Below are positions 7,517 to 14,806 of a stretch of 35,770 nucleotides of DNA, piece by piece. The notes beneath the pieces are model-generated. The model saw only the letters and a list, made by a program, of their open reading frames with translations. It searched no databases and was not told the DNA's origin. The position numbers were made by a program, and so were the translations under genes. Location: contig CADABS010000030.1 of assembly GCA_902786245.1 (NCBI GenBank), forward strand, positions 1 through 35,770. Direction: 5' to 3'. This DNA is from an uncultured Erysipelotrichaceae bacterium (GTDB lineage Bacteria > Bacillota_I > Bacilli_A > Erysipelotrichales > Erysipelotrichaceae). Position 1 is the first letter of the stretch. Every line of letters begins with the position of its first letter.

Positions 7517-8604
7517 AAGATGATCAGAAAAGCCAGGCTGCTGTAACAGCCGGTTATACAGAGCCTCAGCAAATGGATCTGTTCTCAGATGATGGCATTT
7601 ACATGAAGACTGCTTCGGAACTTGATAATTCGCCTGTTGAATGGCTTGTTCCCGGCTGGATTCCTAAAAGAGGCATTACATTGCTTTGCGCAGACGGCGG
7701 TACCGGAAAAACATTTATATGGATCTCACTTCTTGCCAGTCTGTCCAGAGGCGAAAGCACATTTCTGAGGTATGATCCTCATCTGCATTCAGCGCATACC
7801 GTCATGTGTTTCAGCGGCGAAGATCCTGAAAACATTATTCGCGCCCGCCTGGAGAAAGCCGGAGCAGATCTAAAAAATGTATACGTCTCAGCACAGGATT
7901 CAGAAACCAGCCACGATATAACATTTCAAAGCAGCCAACTTGAAAAGATCATCCGCAAGTATCAGCCGGCAATCATCGTTTTTGATCCGCTGCAGAGTTT
8001 TATCGGCAGCAACGTTGACATGTCACGGCGCAACCAGATGCGAAGCGCCTTAAAGCCTCTTGGGTTTCTGTCCTCGAAATATAATCTGCCGGTGCTGATC
8101 ATTATGCATACGAATAAACGGCCCGGTGAAAGCGGCCGTGACAAAATGGCGGACAGTTCAGATATATGGGATCAGGCAAGAAGCGTCATGATGTGCGGCT
8201 TCGACGAGAATAAGCAGCGTTATATTTCTCTGGAAAAATCAAGCTACGCAAATCATATGGAGGTACCGACAATCATATTCAGTCTGGATGAAGGAAAAGT
8301 GCATTTTGTAGAGACTACGCCAAAAAAGATGAAAGACTTCGTCAAAGATGCCCGGGATCAGCGTAAAGAAGCTGCCCAGCTGGATCACCCGACGAAAAAA
8401 CAGGAATGTGCAAATGAGATTCTCCGGATCCTGTCTGAGTACAACGGTGAATGCCCGGGAGAAATCATGGTTGGTCTTTTATCGGAATCAGGCTACAGCA
8501 ACAAAACAATCCGAACAGCGAGAGAAGATCTGCAAAAAACAGGATTCATTACAAATAAGAAAAACAGCGAATCGAGAACGATCATTCACCGAACAGAAAA
8601 ATAA
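7513..8604 (+). CDS. RepA-like AAA/RecA-fold ATPase
   Basis: 363 residues. CADGGTGKT at 59-67 is the Walker A motif and AIIVFDPL at 153-160 the Walker B, followed by IMHTNK around 200, as in the hexameric RepA helicases of mobilizable plasmids and elements. The C-terminal 60 residues (CPGEIMVGLLSESGYSNKTIRTAREDL) form a winged-helix-like module that may bind an origin or a partner. The start is fixed by an ATGA overlap with the preceding gene. It could unwind DNA for autonomous replication of the excised element or process transfer DNA. No primase or separate initiator is visible, so how replication starts is open. Confidence 0.85.
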   Translation: MKDDQKSQAAVTAGYTEPQQMDLFSDDGIYMKTASELDNSPVEWLVPGWIPKRGITLLCADGGTGKTFIWISLLASLSRGESTFLRYDPHLHSAHTVMCFSGEDPENIIRARLEKAGADLKNVYVSAQDSETSHDITFQSSQLEKIIRKYQPAIIVFDPLQSFIGSNVDMSRRNQMRSALKPLGFLSSKYNLPVLIIMHTNKRPGESGRDKMADSSDIWDQARSVMMCGFDENKQRYISLEKSSYANHMEVPTIIFSLDEGKVHFVETTPKKMKDFVKDARDQRKEAAQLDHPTKKQECANEILRILSEYNGECPGEIMVGLLSESGYSNKTIRTAREDLQKTGFITNKKNSESRTIIHRTEK

Positions 8605-8668
8605 GATGTTCATGACCGTTATGCCGGCATCAAGGCATCTGAATATTCCATTACAGTAATGACCTTCC

Positions 8669-8710
8669 TGTCCCATCTTCACATCTCGATGACAATGGGA
8701 CATTATGTCC
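8669..8710. repeat. Overlapping inverted repeats between repA-like gene and oriT
   Basis: TGTCCCAT (8669-8676) pairs with ATGGGACA (8695-8702), and the overlapping GGACAT-T-ATGTCC (8698-8710) is a perfect palindrome. The two structures cannot form together. ATGTCC and GGACAT motifs recur just after the relaxase gene. This may be a regulatory or origin structure. Confidence 0.45.
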
Positions 8711-8759
8711 TGACTTGAAAACAGATTTTTAAACAGCTGGAATTAATATCTGAAAAGAG

Positions 8760-8878
8760 CCTCCGCAGGAGGTGAAGAAACACCAAGCCTTTGGTGTAGC
8801 AAGTTACACCAAGCGCGCTTGGTTACACTTGTCCTCCGGAGGGTCTTCAGCGCCAGACAGGCTCAATTCGGTCTGGCG
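8760..8878. other. Candidate origin of transfer (oriT): cluster of five palindromes
   Basis: Within 120 bases ahead of the relaxase are CCTCC/GGAGG (8760-8772), CACCAA/TTGGTG (8781-8796), a 32-bp imperfect palindrome centred on CCAAGCGCGCTTGG (8800-8831), CCTCCGGAGG (8833-8842) and CGCCAGAC/GTCTGGCG (8851-8878). Dense hairpins directly upstream of a MobV gene are where its nick site is normally found. The nick position cannot be read from sequence alone. The rest of the 8605-8935 gap has no convincing ORF. Confidence 0.6.
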
Positions 8879-8935
8879 GCAATCTCCGGCAGTTCATATC
8901 TCTGCAGGAGATACTCACATTGCGGAAAGGATAAC

Positions 8936-10285
8936 ATGGCTCACGTGGAAAAATATACGAAGGCTGATGTCACCGGTATTTTCATTCATTACGACCGTAC
9001 ACCGGGACATGAGCTTTCCAATAAGGATATCGATTCATCAAAAACGCATCTCAATTACAATCTGGCTGATCACGATCAGCCTCTGAAACAAAAGTCGTTT
9101 CTGAGTAAACGGCTGAAGGAGGTTATCACGAACGGCAGGAAGAATCAGAATGTCGCCTGTGACTGGATCATCACTCAGCCACAGGATGTAAAGGAGAACG
9201 ACTCCAGAAAATTCTTCGAAGAAGTTTATGACTATCTCGCTGGCATGTACGGCAGGAAGAATATTATTTCTTCCTATGTCCATATGGATGAGATCGGGAA
9301 GACACCTCATATGCATTTTTGTTTCATGCCGGTGCAGACACTTGAAGATGGCACTGAAAAGCTGAATGCAAAAGCTGTCGTCGGAAGAAATGAATTGAAC
9401 AGATTCCATCCTCAGCTGCAGAAAGAAATCGACAAACGCATGGGTTACCACGTGTCAATACAATCCGGTATCACGCAGGCGCAAGGCGGCAACAAGACTG
9501 TCAGACAGTTAAAATCCGAAACTGCGGCAGCCGGGCGGCTACCGGAAGGGAAAAAATCTTTGTTAGGCGATCACAAAACCTATACATCTTCAGAAAATGA
9601 GCTGCTGCAGGAAAAAGCAAAACTGGGAATTGCTTATGAAACCGAATTGAAAGAACGTCCTGAATTGCAAAGGCAGCAGGCCCAGAAAACCTATGCATTG
9701 AATCAAAGAGAGAAAGAACTGGACCAAAGGACCGTAAAACTGGATCTTCTGCAGCGTGATTTGGAACAGCAGAAAAAACGAATTGAGTTATATTCCAGGC
9801 AGGCTGAAGAAGAATACCGACGCAAAATGGCTGAAGCAGATATTGCGCCAGAGCGATTGACAGAACTTGAAAATGAAAACAGAAGCCTGCGCGAAACGGT
9901 CGAATCCATATTCAGATACTTCGGAACAAAATTGATGTACTCAATTCCCGGAATGAAGGAGAGAATCGTACTGGCTGCTGATTACAATGAAGATCCTTCT
10001 ATGCTTTTTACGCAGGTCATCGAGAAACGGTTCATTGCACCGATCCGCAGAAAACTCGATGAATTGAATGAGAGATTTCTAAAATTACAGAATGTAGTAT
10101 TCTCGGTATTCTCCAGTCTTCATACTCTGAACAACAATGATCTAGGGACAAAGGAAACCGCATCAATGGAAAGCGAGTTGAATCACGATCTCGAATCACT
10201 TTACCGGAAAGAAGAACTTACGGATGTTTATGATGCCGCCAACCAGCAAAAGCAGGATCATTTCATTCATGATTTGTTTGAATAA
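8936..10285 (+). CDS. MobV-family relaxase (Mob/Pre)
   Basis: 449 residues from ATG 8936 (GGAAAGG before it). The N-terminal relaxase domain shows motif I (HYDRTPG, then IDSSKTHLNYNL, residues 18-42) and the metal-binding motif III (HMDEIGKTPHMH, residues 116-127) typical of MOBV enzymes, which nick oriT and pilot single-stranded DNA. Residues about 225-310 form a long charged coiled coil (ALNQREKELDQRT and following). There is no coupling protein or mating-pair gene nearby, so transfer would depend on a helper conjugative element. It lies directly downstream of the palindrome cluster and is followed by a terminator. Confidence 0.9.
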   Translation: MAHVEKYTKADVTGIFIHYDRTPGHELSNKDIDSSKTHLNYNLADHDQPLKQKSFLSKRLKEVITNGRKNQNVACDWIITQPQDVKENDSRKFFEEVYDYLAGMYGRKNIISSYVHMDEIGKTPHMHFCFMPVQTLEDGTEKLNAKAVVGRNELNRFHPQLQKEIDKRMGYHVSIQSGITQAQGGNKTVRQLKSETAAAGRLPEGKKSLLGDHKTYTSSENELLQEKAKLGIAYETELKERPELQRQQAQKTYALNQREKELDQRTVKLDLLQRDLEQQKKRIELYSRQAEEEYRRKMAEADIAPERLTELENENRSLRETVESIFRYFGTKLMYSIPGMKERIVLAADYNEDPSMLFTQVIEKRFIAPIRRKLDELNERFLKLQNVVFSVFSSLHTLNNNDLGTKETASMESELNHDLESLYRKEELTDVYDAANQQKQDHFIHDLFE

Positions 10286-10324
10286 AATATCTTAATGTCC
10301 CTGTTCAGGGGCAAAAATCAAAGG

Positions 10325-10368
10325 ACATCATGGTCACGTCAGTAAAAAATCATGATGTTTTTTCTTTT
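10325..10368 (+). terminator. Terminator after the relaxase gene
   Basis: ACATCATG (10325-10332) and CATGATGT (10351-10358) form an 8-bp stem followed by TTTTTTC. An alternative pairing of ATGTCC with GGACAT would use part of the same arm. Confidence 0.6.
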
Positions 10369-10411
10369 CTCAGCTACCTTTTCAATAATAACGCCTGTTT
10401 TTCTATTTGTC

Positions 10412-10456
10412 CGATACGCAAACGATACGCAAATGATACGCAAAAACTTGCGTATC
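10412..10456. repeat. Three 11-bp direct repeats plus one inverted copy, near the element's right end
   Basis: GATACGCAA recurs at exact 11-bp spacing (units beginning 10412, 10423 and 10434), and TTGCGTATC at 10448-10456 is the inverted copy. One-turn spacing places all sites on one face of the helix. They resemble arm-type integrase sites or replication iterons. Confidence 0.65.
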
Positions 10457-10507
10457 AAGCTGTATTTGTGCTGTATCCATAATGCATATCAGAATGCCTT
10501 AAGCATC

Positions 10508-10535
10508 AAAAAAAGCCTTATTTTAAAGGCTTTTT
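10508..10535 (-). terminator. Terminator, serves tRNA-Val and probably both strands
   Basis: AAAAGCCTT and AAGGCTTTT pair across a 5-6 base loop with A-tract and T-tract on either side. On the minus strand it lies 50 bases after the tRNA-Val 3' end. Confidence 0.7.
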
Positions 10536-10582
10536 GAGCTGTCTTGCACTTGTGCTGCAAGTGTTTTGACAAAAAGAAAAAG

Positions 10583-10655
10583 TGAGCGCTAAGGGACTCG
10601 AACCCATGACCCCTTCCACGTCAAGGAAGTGCTCTCCCAACTGAGCTAAGCACTC
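10583..10655 (-). tRNA. tRNA-Val (GAC)
   Basis: The minus strand folds as a cloverleaf: acceptor GAGTGCT/AGCGCTC, D arm GCTC/GAGC, anticodon arm CTTCC-TTGACGT-GGAAG giving anticodon GAC, and T loop TTCGAGT. CCA is not encoded. The T stem ATGGG/CCCTT has one U-U mismatch (position 50-64) in the half nearest the mobile element. tRNA 3' ends are frequent integration sites, so this may be the element's attachment site. Confidence 0.95.
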
Positions 10656-10667
10656 ATGTGCTTAACT

Positions 10668-10676
10668 ATATTAGCA
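10668..10676 (-). promoter_or_regulatory. Extended -10 promoter of tRNA-Val
   Basis: TGCTAATAT on the minus strand, 12 bases before the tRNA 5' end. No good -35 box is seen, as expected for extended -10 promoters. Confidence 0.5.
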
Positions 10677-10734
10677 CAGTTTTTTGTGATTGGAAACAAA
10701 AGATTTTTACCTTATCATGATATCGGTGATTAAA

Positions 10735-11307
10735 ATGAAAGCTATTTTACTGGACGGAGTCAGAACAGACAGTATCGGATATACACAGGCACTGCAGGAT
10801 CTGCAGAATCTTTCTGCTGAAAAAGGCATTGAAGTATGCCATATCCGGCTGAAGGATGAACTGATCCAGGGATGCACCGGCTGCGGAAAATGCATCAAAG
10901 CCGGAAAATGCTTATACAATGAACAGGCAAATACGGTATCGGAAGCGATGAAAACCGCTGATGCACTGATCATAGCCGCATCTGTTTATTACGGCGGTCT
11001 CGACAGCAGAATGAAATGCCTGCTGGACTGCCTGTTCCACAGTGCACCGCTTGCCATGGCAAATAAACCTGCCGGATCGCTTCTGATCTGCCGCAGCAAA
11101 GTACAGAACGGATGGATGAATCTTCTTCCGTATTATGCCGAAGCAGACATGATATACATTACCGATCAGTTCCATGGTGAAATCAGTGAATCATCCTATA
11201 CAGAGGAAAACAGAAAAACAGTCGCCCATCTGGTACAGATGACAGTATCTCTGCATGGTGCAGCGGAAGCTGATCTTCCTGAGCGGCGGATGCATTTTGT
11301 CCGCTGA
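10735..11307 (+). CDS. Flavodoxin-like NAD(P)H-dependent oxidoreductase
   Basis: 190 residues from ATG 10735 (MKAILLDGVR, GGTGATTAAA before it); longer frames lack a ribosome binding site. It has the flavodoxin pattern of an N-terminal strand, a CTGCGKC segment near residue 48, and IIAASVYYGGLDSRMK near 80-95, where FMN-dependent reductases read PVYxxxxxxxLK. The CxxCxxC arrangement plus a cysteine-bearing CLLDCLFH occurs in the iron-sulfur flavoprotein-like branch, so a cluster is possible but unproven. It probably reduces quinones or similar small molecules in the cytosol. Its stop abuts the stop of the convergent MerR gene with no base between them. Confidence 0.7.
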   Translation: MKAILLDGVRTDSIGYTQALQDLQNLSAEKGIEVCHIRLKDELIQGCTGCGKCIKAGKCLYNEQANTVSEAMKTADALIIAASVYYGGLDSRMKCLLDCLFHSAPLAMANKPAGSLLICRSKVQNGWMNLLPYYAEADMIYITDQFHGEISESSYTEENRKTVAHLVQMTVSLHGAAEADLPERRMHFVR

Positions 11308-11781
11308 TTATTCTGTCAGACTTCCCTCGCGGAAATCATGAATGATCTGATTGAATTCATTGATTCTTTCATCCACTTCCTCTGCCGGAAGTTTTTTATA
11401 ATAATTGATATCTTTGTATTTCTCTGCTTCTTTGAAATACCAGCATTTATAATCGACGATCTTCATCATTCGGTTCAGTTCATCGATCTGCTTCTGCAGA
11501 TTTTCTTTCTGCCGGCTGAACATCAGATAGCGTTCATGGATCGTATCATTGCCCTGCAGATACAGTTCCATAAACCTTCTGATTTCTTTGATCGGCATGC
11601 CGCAGCGTTTGAGTACGGTAATGGTATACAGCGGTTCAAAATCCTCTTCGGAAAACTGACGGATACCGCTCTCACTCCTGCGTACAAACGTCAGCAGCCC
11701 TTCTTTATCATAATAGCGGAGCGTATAGGCACTGATGCCTGTTCTTTCTGCTACGTCGCTGATGGAATAATATCTGCTCAT
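11308..11781 (-). CDS. MerR-family transcriptional regulator
   Basis: 157 residues. The N-terminal domain reads YYSISDVAERTGISAYTLRYYDKEGLL, the winged helix of MerR proteins, followed by the second HTH-like part (TVLKRCGMPIKEIRRFMEL) and a long dimerisation helix. No metal-binding cysteine set is present at the C-terminus, which instead resembles the small-molecule or stress-sensing members (NmlR/AdhR type). ATG 11781 follows AGGAGAATCGAAAAA. It is divergent to the MBL-fold gene, whose promoter carries a typical MerR site, so it very likely activates that gene. The flavodoxin-like gene converging on it could be part of the same response. Confidence 0.85.
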   Translation of the reverse strand: MSRYYSISDVAERTGISAYTLRYYDKEGLLTFVRRSESGIRQFSEEDFEPLYTITVLKRCGMPIKEIRRFMELYLQGNDTIHERYLMFSRQKENLQKQIDELNRMMKIVDYKCWYFKEAEKYKDINYYKKLPAEEVDERINEFNQIIHDFREGSLTE

Positions 11782-11797
11782 TTTTTCGATTCTCCTC

Positions 11798-11828
11798 TTG
11801 ACTTAGAGTATACTCTAGGTTTTACGTT
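11798..11828 (+). promoter_or_regulatory. MerR-type promoter with 19-bp spacer and palindromic operator
   Basis: TTGACT (11798-11803), a 19-base spacer and TACGTT (11823-11828). The spacer holds the perfect 14-bp palindrome TAGAGTATACTCTA (11804-11817). Overlong spacers with a central palindrome are the hallmark of promoters that MerR proteins untwist to activate. Confidence 0.8.
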
Positions 11829-11859
11829 TGATATACAATAAATGCAGGAGGCTTGAAAT

Positions 11860-12645
11860 ATGACACAGGCAAAAGCTGACAGAGTTGAAATGACACAGGC
11901 GGATTTCGGCAGAATTGACGGAACCAAAGTATACTGGCTGGGAGGCGGCGGAGCGATGATCAACAGCCGCGGAACCGTTATTCTGATCGATCCTCTGCTG
12001 GAAGGATTTGATATGGACGTTCTGACGGATGCACCGTTCCGTTCCGAAGACATGCCGCACGCAGATGCGGTCATCATTACCCATTGCGATAATGACCATT
12101 TCTCCAAACCGACGCTGAAGTCGATCAAGGACAGAGTGGATGCAGTCCATACAACGCATTATGTTGCGTCCTTATGCAAGGAAATCGGTATTGAAGCGCA
12201 GGGCCATGACATTCATGAATCATTCACGGTCAATGATATCAGGATTACACTGACACCGGCTGACCATGCATGGCAGAACGGTTCGCCGAAGCATTCCAAA
12301 GAACGGTATTTTGCGATGGAGGATTACTGTGGATTCCGTCTGGAGACAGCAGACGGCATCGTCTGGATGCCAGGTGATTCCAGACTGCTGGAAGAACAGC
12401 TTCACCAGGAACCCATGGATCTGATCCTGATGGATATTTCCGATTCCAAATGGCATATCGGTCTGCCAGGTGTCGAGAAAATGGCGGCAGCCTATCCGGA
12501 TACACCGCTGATTCCGATTCACTGGGGATGCGTCAACGCTCCGGACTGGAAAGAATTCAATGGCGATCCGGCTGTTGTCAAAGAACTGATCGTCAACCCG
12601 CAGAGACTGTATGTCAAAGCGGTCGGAGAACCGTATTCACTGTAA
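11860..12645 (+). CDS. MBL-fold metallohydrolase under MerR control
   Basis: 261 residues. THCDNDHF near residue 75 is the HxxxDH form of the zinc motif of UlaG-like metallo-beta-lactamase-fold hydrolases, with LIDPLLEG upstream and MPGDSRLLEEQL and IPIHWGCVN later supplying the aspartate and last histidine. No signal peptide; it should be cytosolic. ATG 11860 has AGGAGG 9 bases upstream. It is preceded by a MerR-type promoter and followed at once by a terminator, so it is transcribed alone. The substrate is not evident. The first histidine pair differs from the canonical HxHxDH (HCDNDH), which may change metal content. Confidence 0.8.
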   Translation: MTQAKADRVEMTQADFGRIDGTKVYWLGGGGAMINSRGTVILIDPLLEGFDMDVLTDAPFRSEDMPHADAVIITHCDNDHFSKPTLKSIKDRVDAVHTTHYVASLCKEIGIEAQGHDIHESFTVNDIRITLTPADHAWQNGSPKHSKERYFAMEDYCGFRLETADGIVWMPGDSRLLEEQLHQEPMDLILMDISDSKWHIGLPGVEKMAAAYPDTPLIPIHWGCVNAPDWKEFNGDPAVVKELIVNPQRLYVKAVGEPYSL

Positions 12646-12667
12646 AAACGCCGAAAGGCGTTTTTTC
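12646..12667 (+). terminator. Terminator of the MBL-fold gene
   Basis: AAACGCC-GAAA-GGCGTTTTTT directly after the stop codon: a stem with a GAAA loop and a 6-T tail. Confidence 0.85.
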
Positions 12668-12674
12668 TTACAGG

Positions 12675-12701
12675 CAAAAAGAAAACCGCGGTATCCGCGG
12701 T
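12675..12701 (-). terminator. Terminator of tRNA-Ala
   Basis: ACCGCGG-ATA-CCGCGGT on the minus strand followed by TTTTCTTTTT, eight bases after the tRNA 3' end. Confidence 0.8.
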
Positions 12702-12708
12702 CATGCAG

Positions 12709-12781
12709 TGGAGCTTAGGAGACTCGAACTCCCGACCCCCTGATTGCGAACCAGGTGCTCTCCCAGCTGAGCTAAAACCCC
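12709..12781 (-). tRNA. tRNA-Ala (CGC)
   Basis: Cloverleaf on the minus strand with acceptor GGGGTTT/AAGCTCC, including the G3-U70 pair that marks alanine tRNAs. The anticodon arm CCTGG-TTCGCAA-TCAGG gives anticodon CGC (codon GCG). The T loop is TTCGAGT. CCA is not encoded. An extended -10 (TGCTACAAT, 12807-12799) lies upstream. Confidence 0.95.
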
Positions 12782-12824
12782 AATTGAATGCGTTACCTAT
12801 TGTAGCACATTCAGATGATTTTGG

Positions 12825-13808
12825 TTACTCTAATATAAATTTCAGAGAAGCTTTTTCATTTTTGTAATGCAGTTCCAGCAAAGCTCCGTTGATCATGGTC
12901 ATGGACGGCATGGTATGGCCGATATCCGCTTCCCAGATGACCGGAATATCCGTGAAAACACTGCGGAATCCGTCCGCATAGCTCATGCCTGTTTCGCTGG
13001 ATTCGAACAGTACCCGGCCGATCAGAACGGCTTTTGTGTTTTTGAACCATCCGGCATACTTCATCTGCAGCAGCGTTCTGTACATGACTTCCGCGCTCTG
13101 TGAGAAATTGTCAAAATACCAGATCACGCCGTCATCCGCATATCTTTGAACAAATGATTTCGCTCCGTCATACGGCGTGCCGATCAGATCCTTGAGGACA
13201 TCGATGCATCCGCCGATGCATCTGCCTGTGACATTGAGTTCCTTTATATCGCTCTTCCATCTGACCGGTGTATCCATTTCGATCTTCTCCGCCAGGAAAG
13301 AAGGCGTCTTCATATATTTTGAAAAGCTTTTCTGCTCCATCAGACCGCCTTTGATGATCCTGAGGTTATTGCGGAGGTATTTCGGCAGCGGGACCAGATC
13401 ATAGCTGCCGGCATTGCAGCCGTAGATCGTAGCGATATCGTATTTTGATGTCAGCGGGAACAGCAGTCCGGTCGGATCGGAGGCGCCCATGATCCATTTC
13501 GGATGTTTCTGCATATCGCGGAAACGGACATAGGGCAGGATTTCAAACAGGAAATCGCCGCCCGCTGCGCACATAATCATATCTGTTTCCTCATCATTGA
13601 TCAGACTGTTCAGTTCTTTTCCGCGCGTCTCTGCATCGCCGCCGCGGACATCATTCAGCCGCACCGACGCTGTCTCTTTTAATATATATTCTTCTTTCCG
13701 CAGTCTCTGCAGCGAGCGGTCAAACTCATCGAGTTTTCTGCCGACACCGGCACTGGGTGCACAGATGCCGATCGTGCTTCCCTTCTCTATAAATGCGGGA
13801 TATATCAT
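12825..13808 (-). CDS. S66-family serine peptidase (LD-carboxypeptidase / MccF-like)
   Basis: 327 residues. The N-terminus GSTIGICAPSAG and the segment GGDFLFEILPY are typical of S66 peptidases. The nucleophile elbow is IMGASDPTG near residue 107, and the catalytic histidine is in DIGHTMPS near 300. The GGCIDVLKDLIGTP segment also fits. At the usual catalytic glutamate (LLLED or FLE in relatives) the sequence reads WYFDNFS, so the acid would be aspartate. Members cut the LD bond in muropeptides or hydrolyse acylated nucleotide antibiotics; the closest branch here looks like MccF-like immunity proteins of Firmicutes. No signal peptide, so cytosolic. GGAGGAAAGAAACA precedes ATG 13808. Confidence 0.85.
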   Translation of the reverse strand: MIYPAFIEKGSTIGICAPSAGVGRKLDEFDRSLQRLRKEEYILKETASVRLNDVRGGDAETRGKELNSLINDEETDMIMCAAGGDFLFEILPYVRFRDMQKHPKWIMGASDPTGLLFPLTSKYDIATIYGCNAGSYDLVPLPKYLRNNLRIIKGGLMEQKSFSKYMKTPSFLAEKIEMDTPVRWKSDIKELNVTGRCIGGCIDVLKDLIGTPYDGAKSFVQRYADDGVIWYFDNFSQSAEVMYRTLLQMKYAGWFKNTKAVLIGRVLFESSETGMSYADGFRSVFTDIPVIWEADIGHTMPSMTMINGALLELHYKNEKASLKFILE

Positions 13809-13832
13809 TGTTTCTTTCCTCCTGATGTATTG

Positions 13833-13864
13833 AAAAAAGAATTCACTGCCCGGGCAATGAATTC
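13833..13864 (-). terminator. Terminator of the HAD-amidase-lactonase operon
   Basis: A 26-nt nearly perfect palindrome (GAATTCA...TGAATTC around TGCCCGGGCA, 13839-13864) followed on the minus strand by TTTTTTC. It separates the lactonase from the S66 gene. Confidence 0.85.
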
Positions 13865-13873
13865 GTGAAGATC

Positions 13874-14806
13874 TTACTTTGCTATCAGCGATACTGCCTC
13901 CGGCACATGAATCGAACTGACCTGCTTTCCGACGGTTCCGTCTTCATTGATTTCAAAGGAAACCACTGTATTGGAAAAACGGTTGGCGCTCAGCAGATAT
14001 CCGTCGAGAAGAATGAAATCGCGGGGATGCCTGCCGCCACAGGAAACGGTCTGGATCAGACGCGGTGTTTCTCCTGTCAGATCAATGACGGAAATGATAT
14101 CTTTTGTCCTTGTTGAGACATAGAGGAATCTTTCATCTTCGCTCAGACGCACTGCCGCCGTATCGCGCTGGTTCTTTTCGTTGTTTTCCAGAACCGAAAT
14201 GGAAGACAGGATCTTCCAGGTGCCGCTTTCAATGACAAACAGTTCATTGCTCAGTTCAGATACCAGATACAGCGTCTTTCCGTCTTTTGAGAAGACACCG
14301 TGTCTGGGGCCGGTGCCGGCATTGAAATCGATACTGCCGGTACGGTTCAGTTCTCTGTCAAACAGCATGACGCGGTCCAGGAACAGACACGGAACAAGGA
14401 TCACATCGTTCCACAGCATGACCTGATGGCAGCCCGCCCCCTGACGGATATGCACATTCTGCACCAGTTTCAGTCCGTTTTCCGTTTTCTGCAAAACCGT
14501 AAATGTTCCGGCATGGTAGTTGGCTGTATAGACATATGTATCATCGGCCGTGATGAAGCAGGATGTTCCGTCTTCATAGCTGACCTGATGCAGGATCTCT
14601 CCATCCGCACCGATCACTGCCGCTCCGGATCCGTTCGGAAAATCGCCGGTGCTTACCAGGGTATCTCCGTTATCCGCAATATACTTCGGATTTTTGATCC
14701 GGCAGAAAAGAGACGGATCGCTGAGGATGCCGTTTTCAAACGAAAAGCGGTAGATTCCTTCGCTGCCTGTTCCGGTATATGTTCCGGCGTATACTGTTTT
14801 TTTCAT
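13874..14806 (-). CDS. Lactonase-family beta-propeller protein (6-phosphogluconolactonase-like)
   Basis: 310 residues starting MKKTVYAGTYTGTGSEGIYRF, the signature start of the seven-bladed Pgl-type lactonases, and repeating blade motifs such as VYTANYHAGTFTVL, GPRHGVFSKDGKTLYLVSELSN and RHPRDFILLDGYLLSANRFSNTV. The RH pairs in the last two motifs are conserved in the family. In YbhE/Pgl proteins the reaction is hydrolysis of 6-phosphogluconolactone, but many relatives have other substrates. The start overlaps the amidase stop as ATGA; AGGAGGAAAAAGC precedes it. Last gene of a three-gene operon. Confidence 0.8.
   Translation of the reverse strand: MKKTVYAGTYTGTGSEGIYRFSFENGILSDPSLFCRIKNPKYIADNGDTLVSTGDFPNGSGAAVIGADGEILHQVSYEDGTSCFITADDTYVYTANYHAGTFTVLQKTENGLKLVQNVHIRQGAGCHQVMLWNDVILVPCLFLDRVMLFDRELNRTGSIDFNAGTGPRHGVFSKDGKTLYLVSELSNELFVIESGTWKILSSISVLENNEKNQRDTAAVRLSEDERFLYVSTRTKDIISVIDLTGETPRLIQTVSCGGRHPRDFILLDGYLLSANRFSNTVVSFEINEDGTVGKQVSSIHVPEAVSLIAK

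Noticed and set aside
10412-10456. CRISPR-like array
   Set aside because: Repeats are only 11 bp with no unique spacers between them; they are phased binding sites, not CRISPR.
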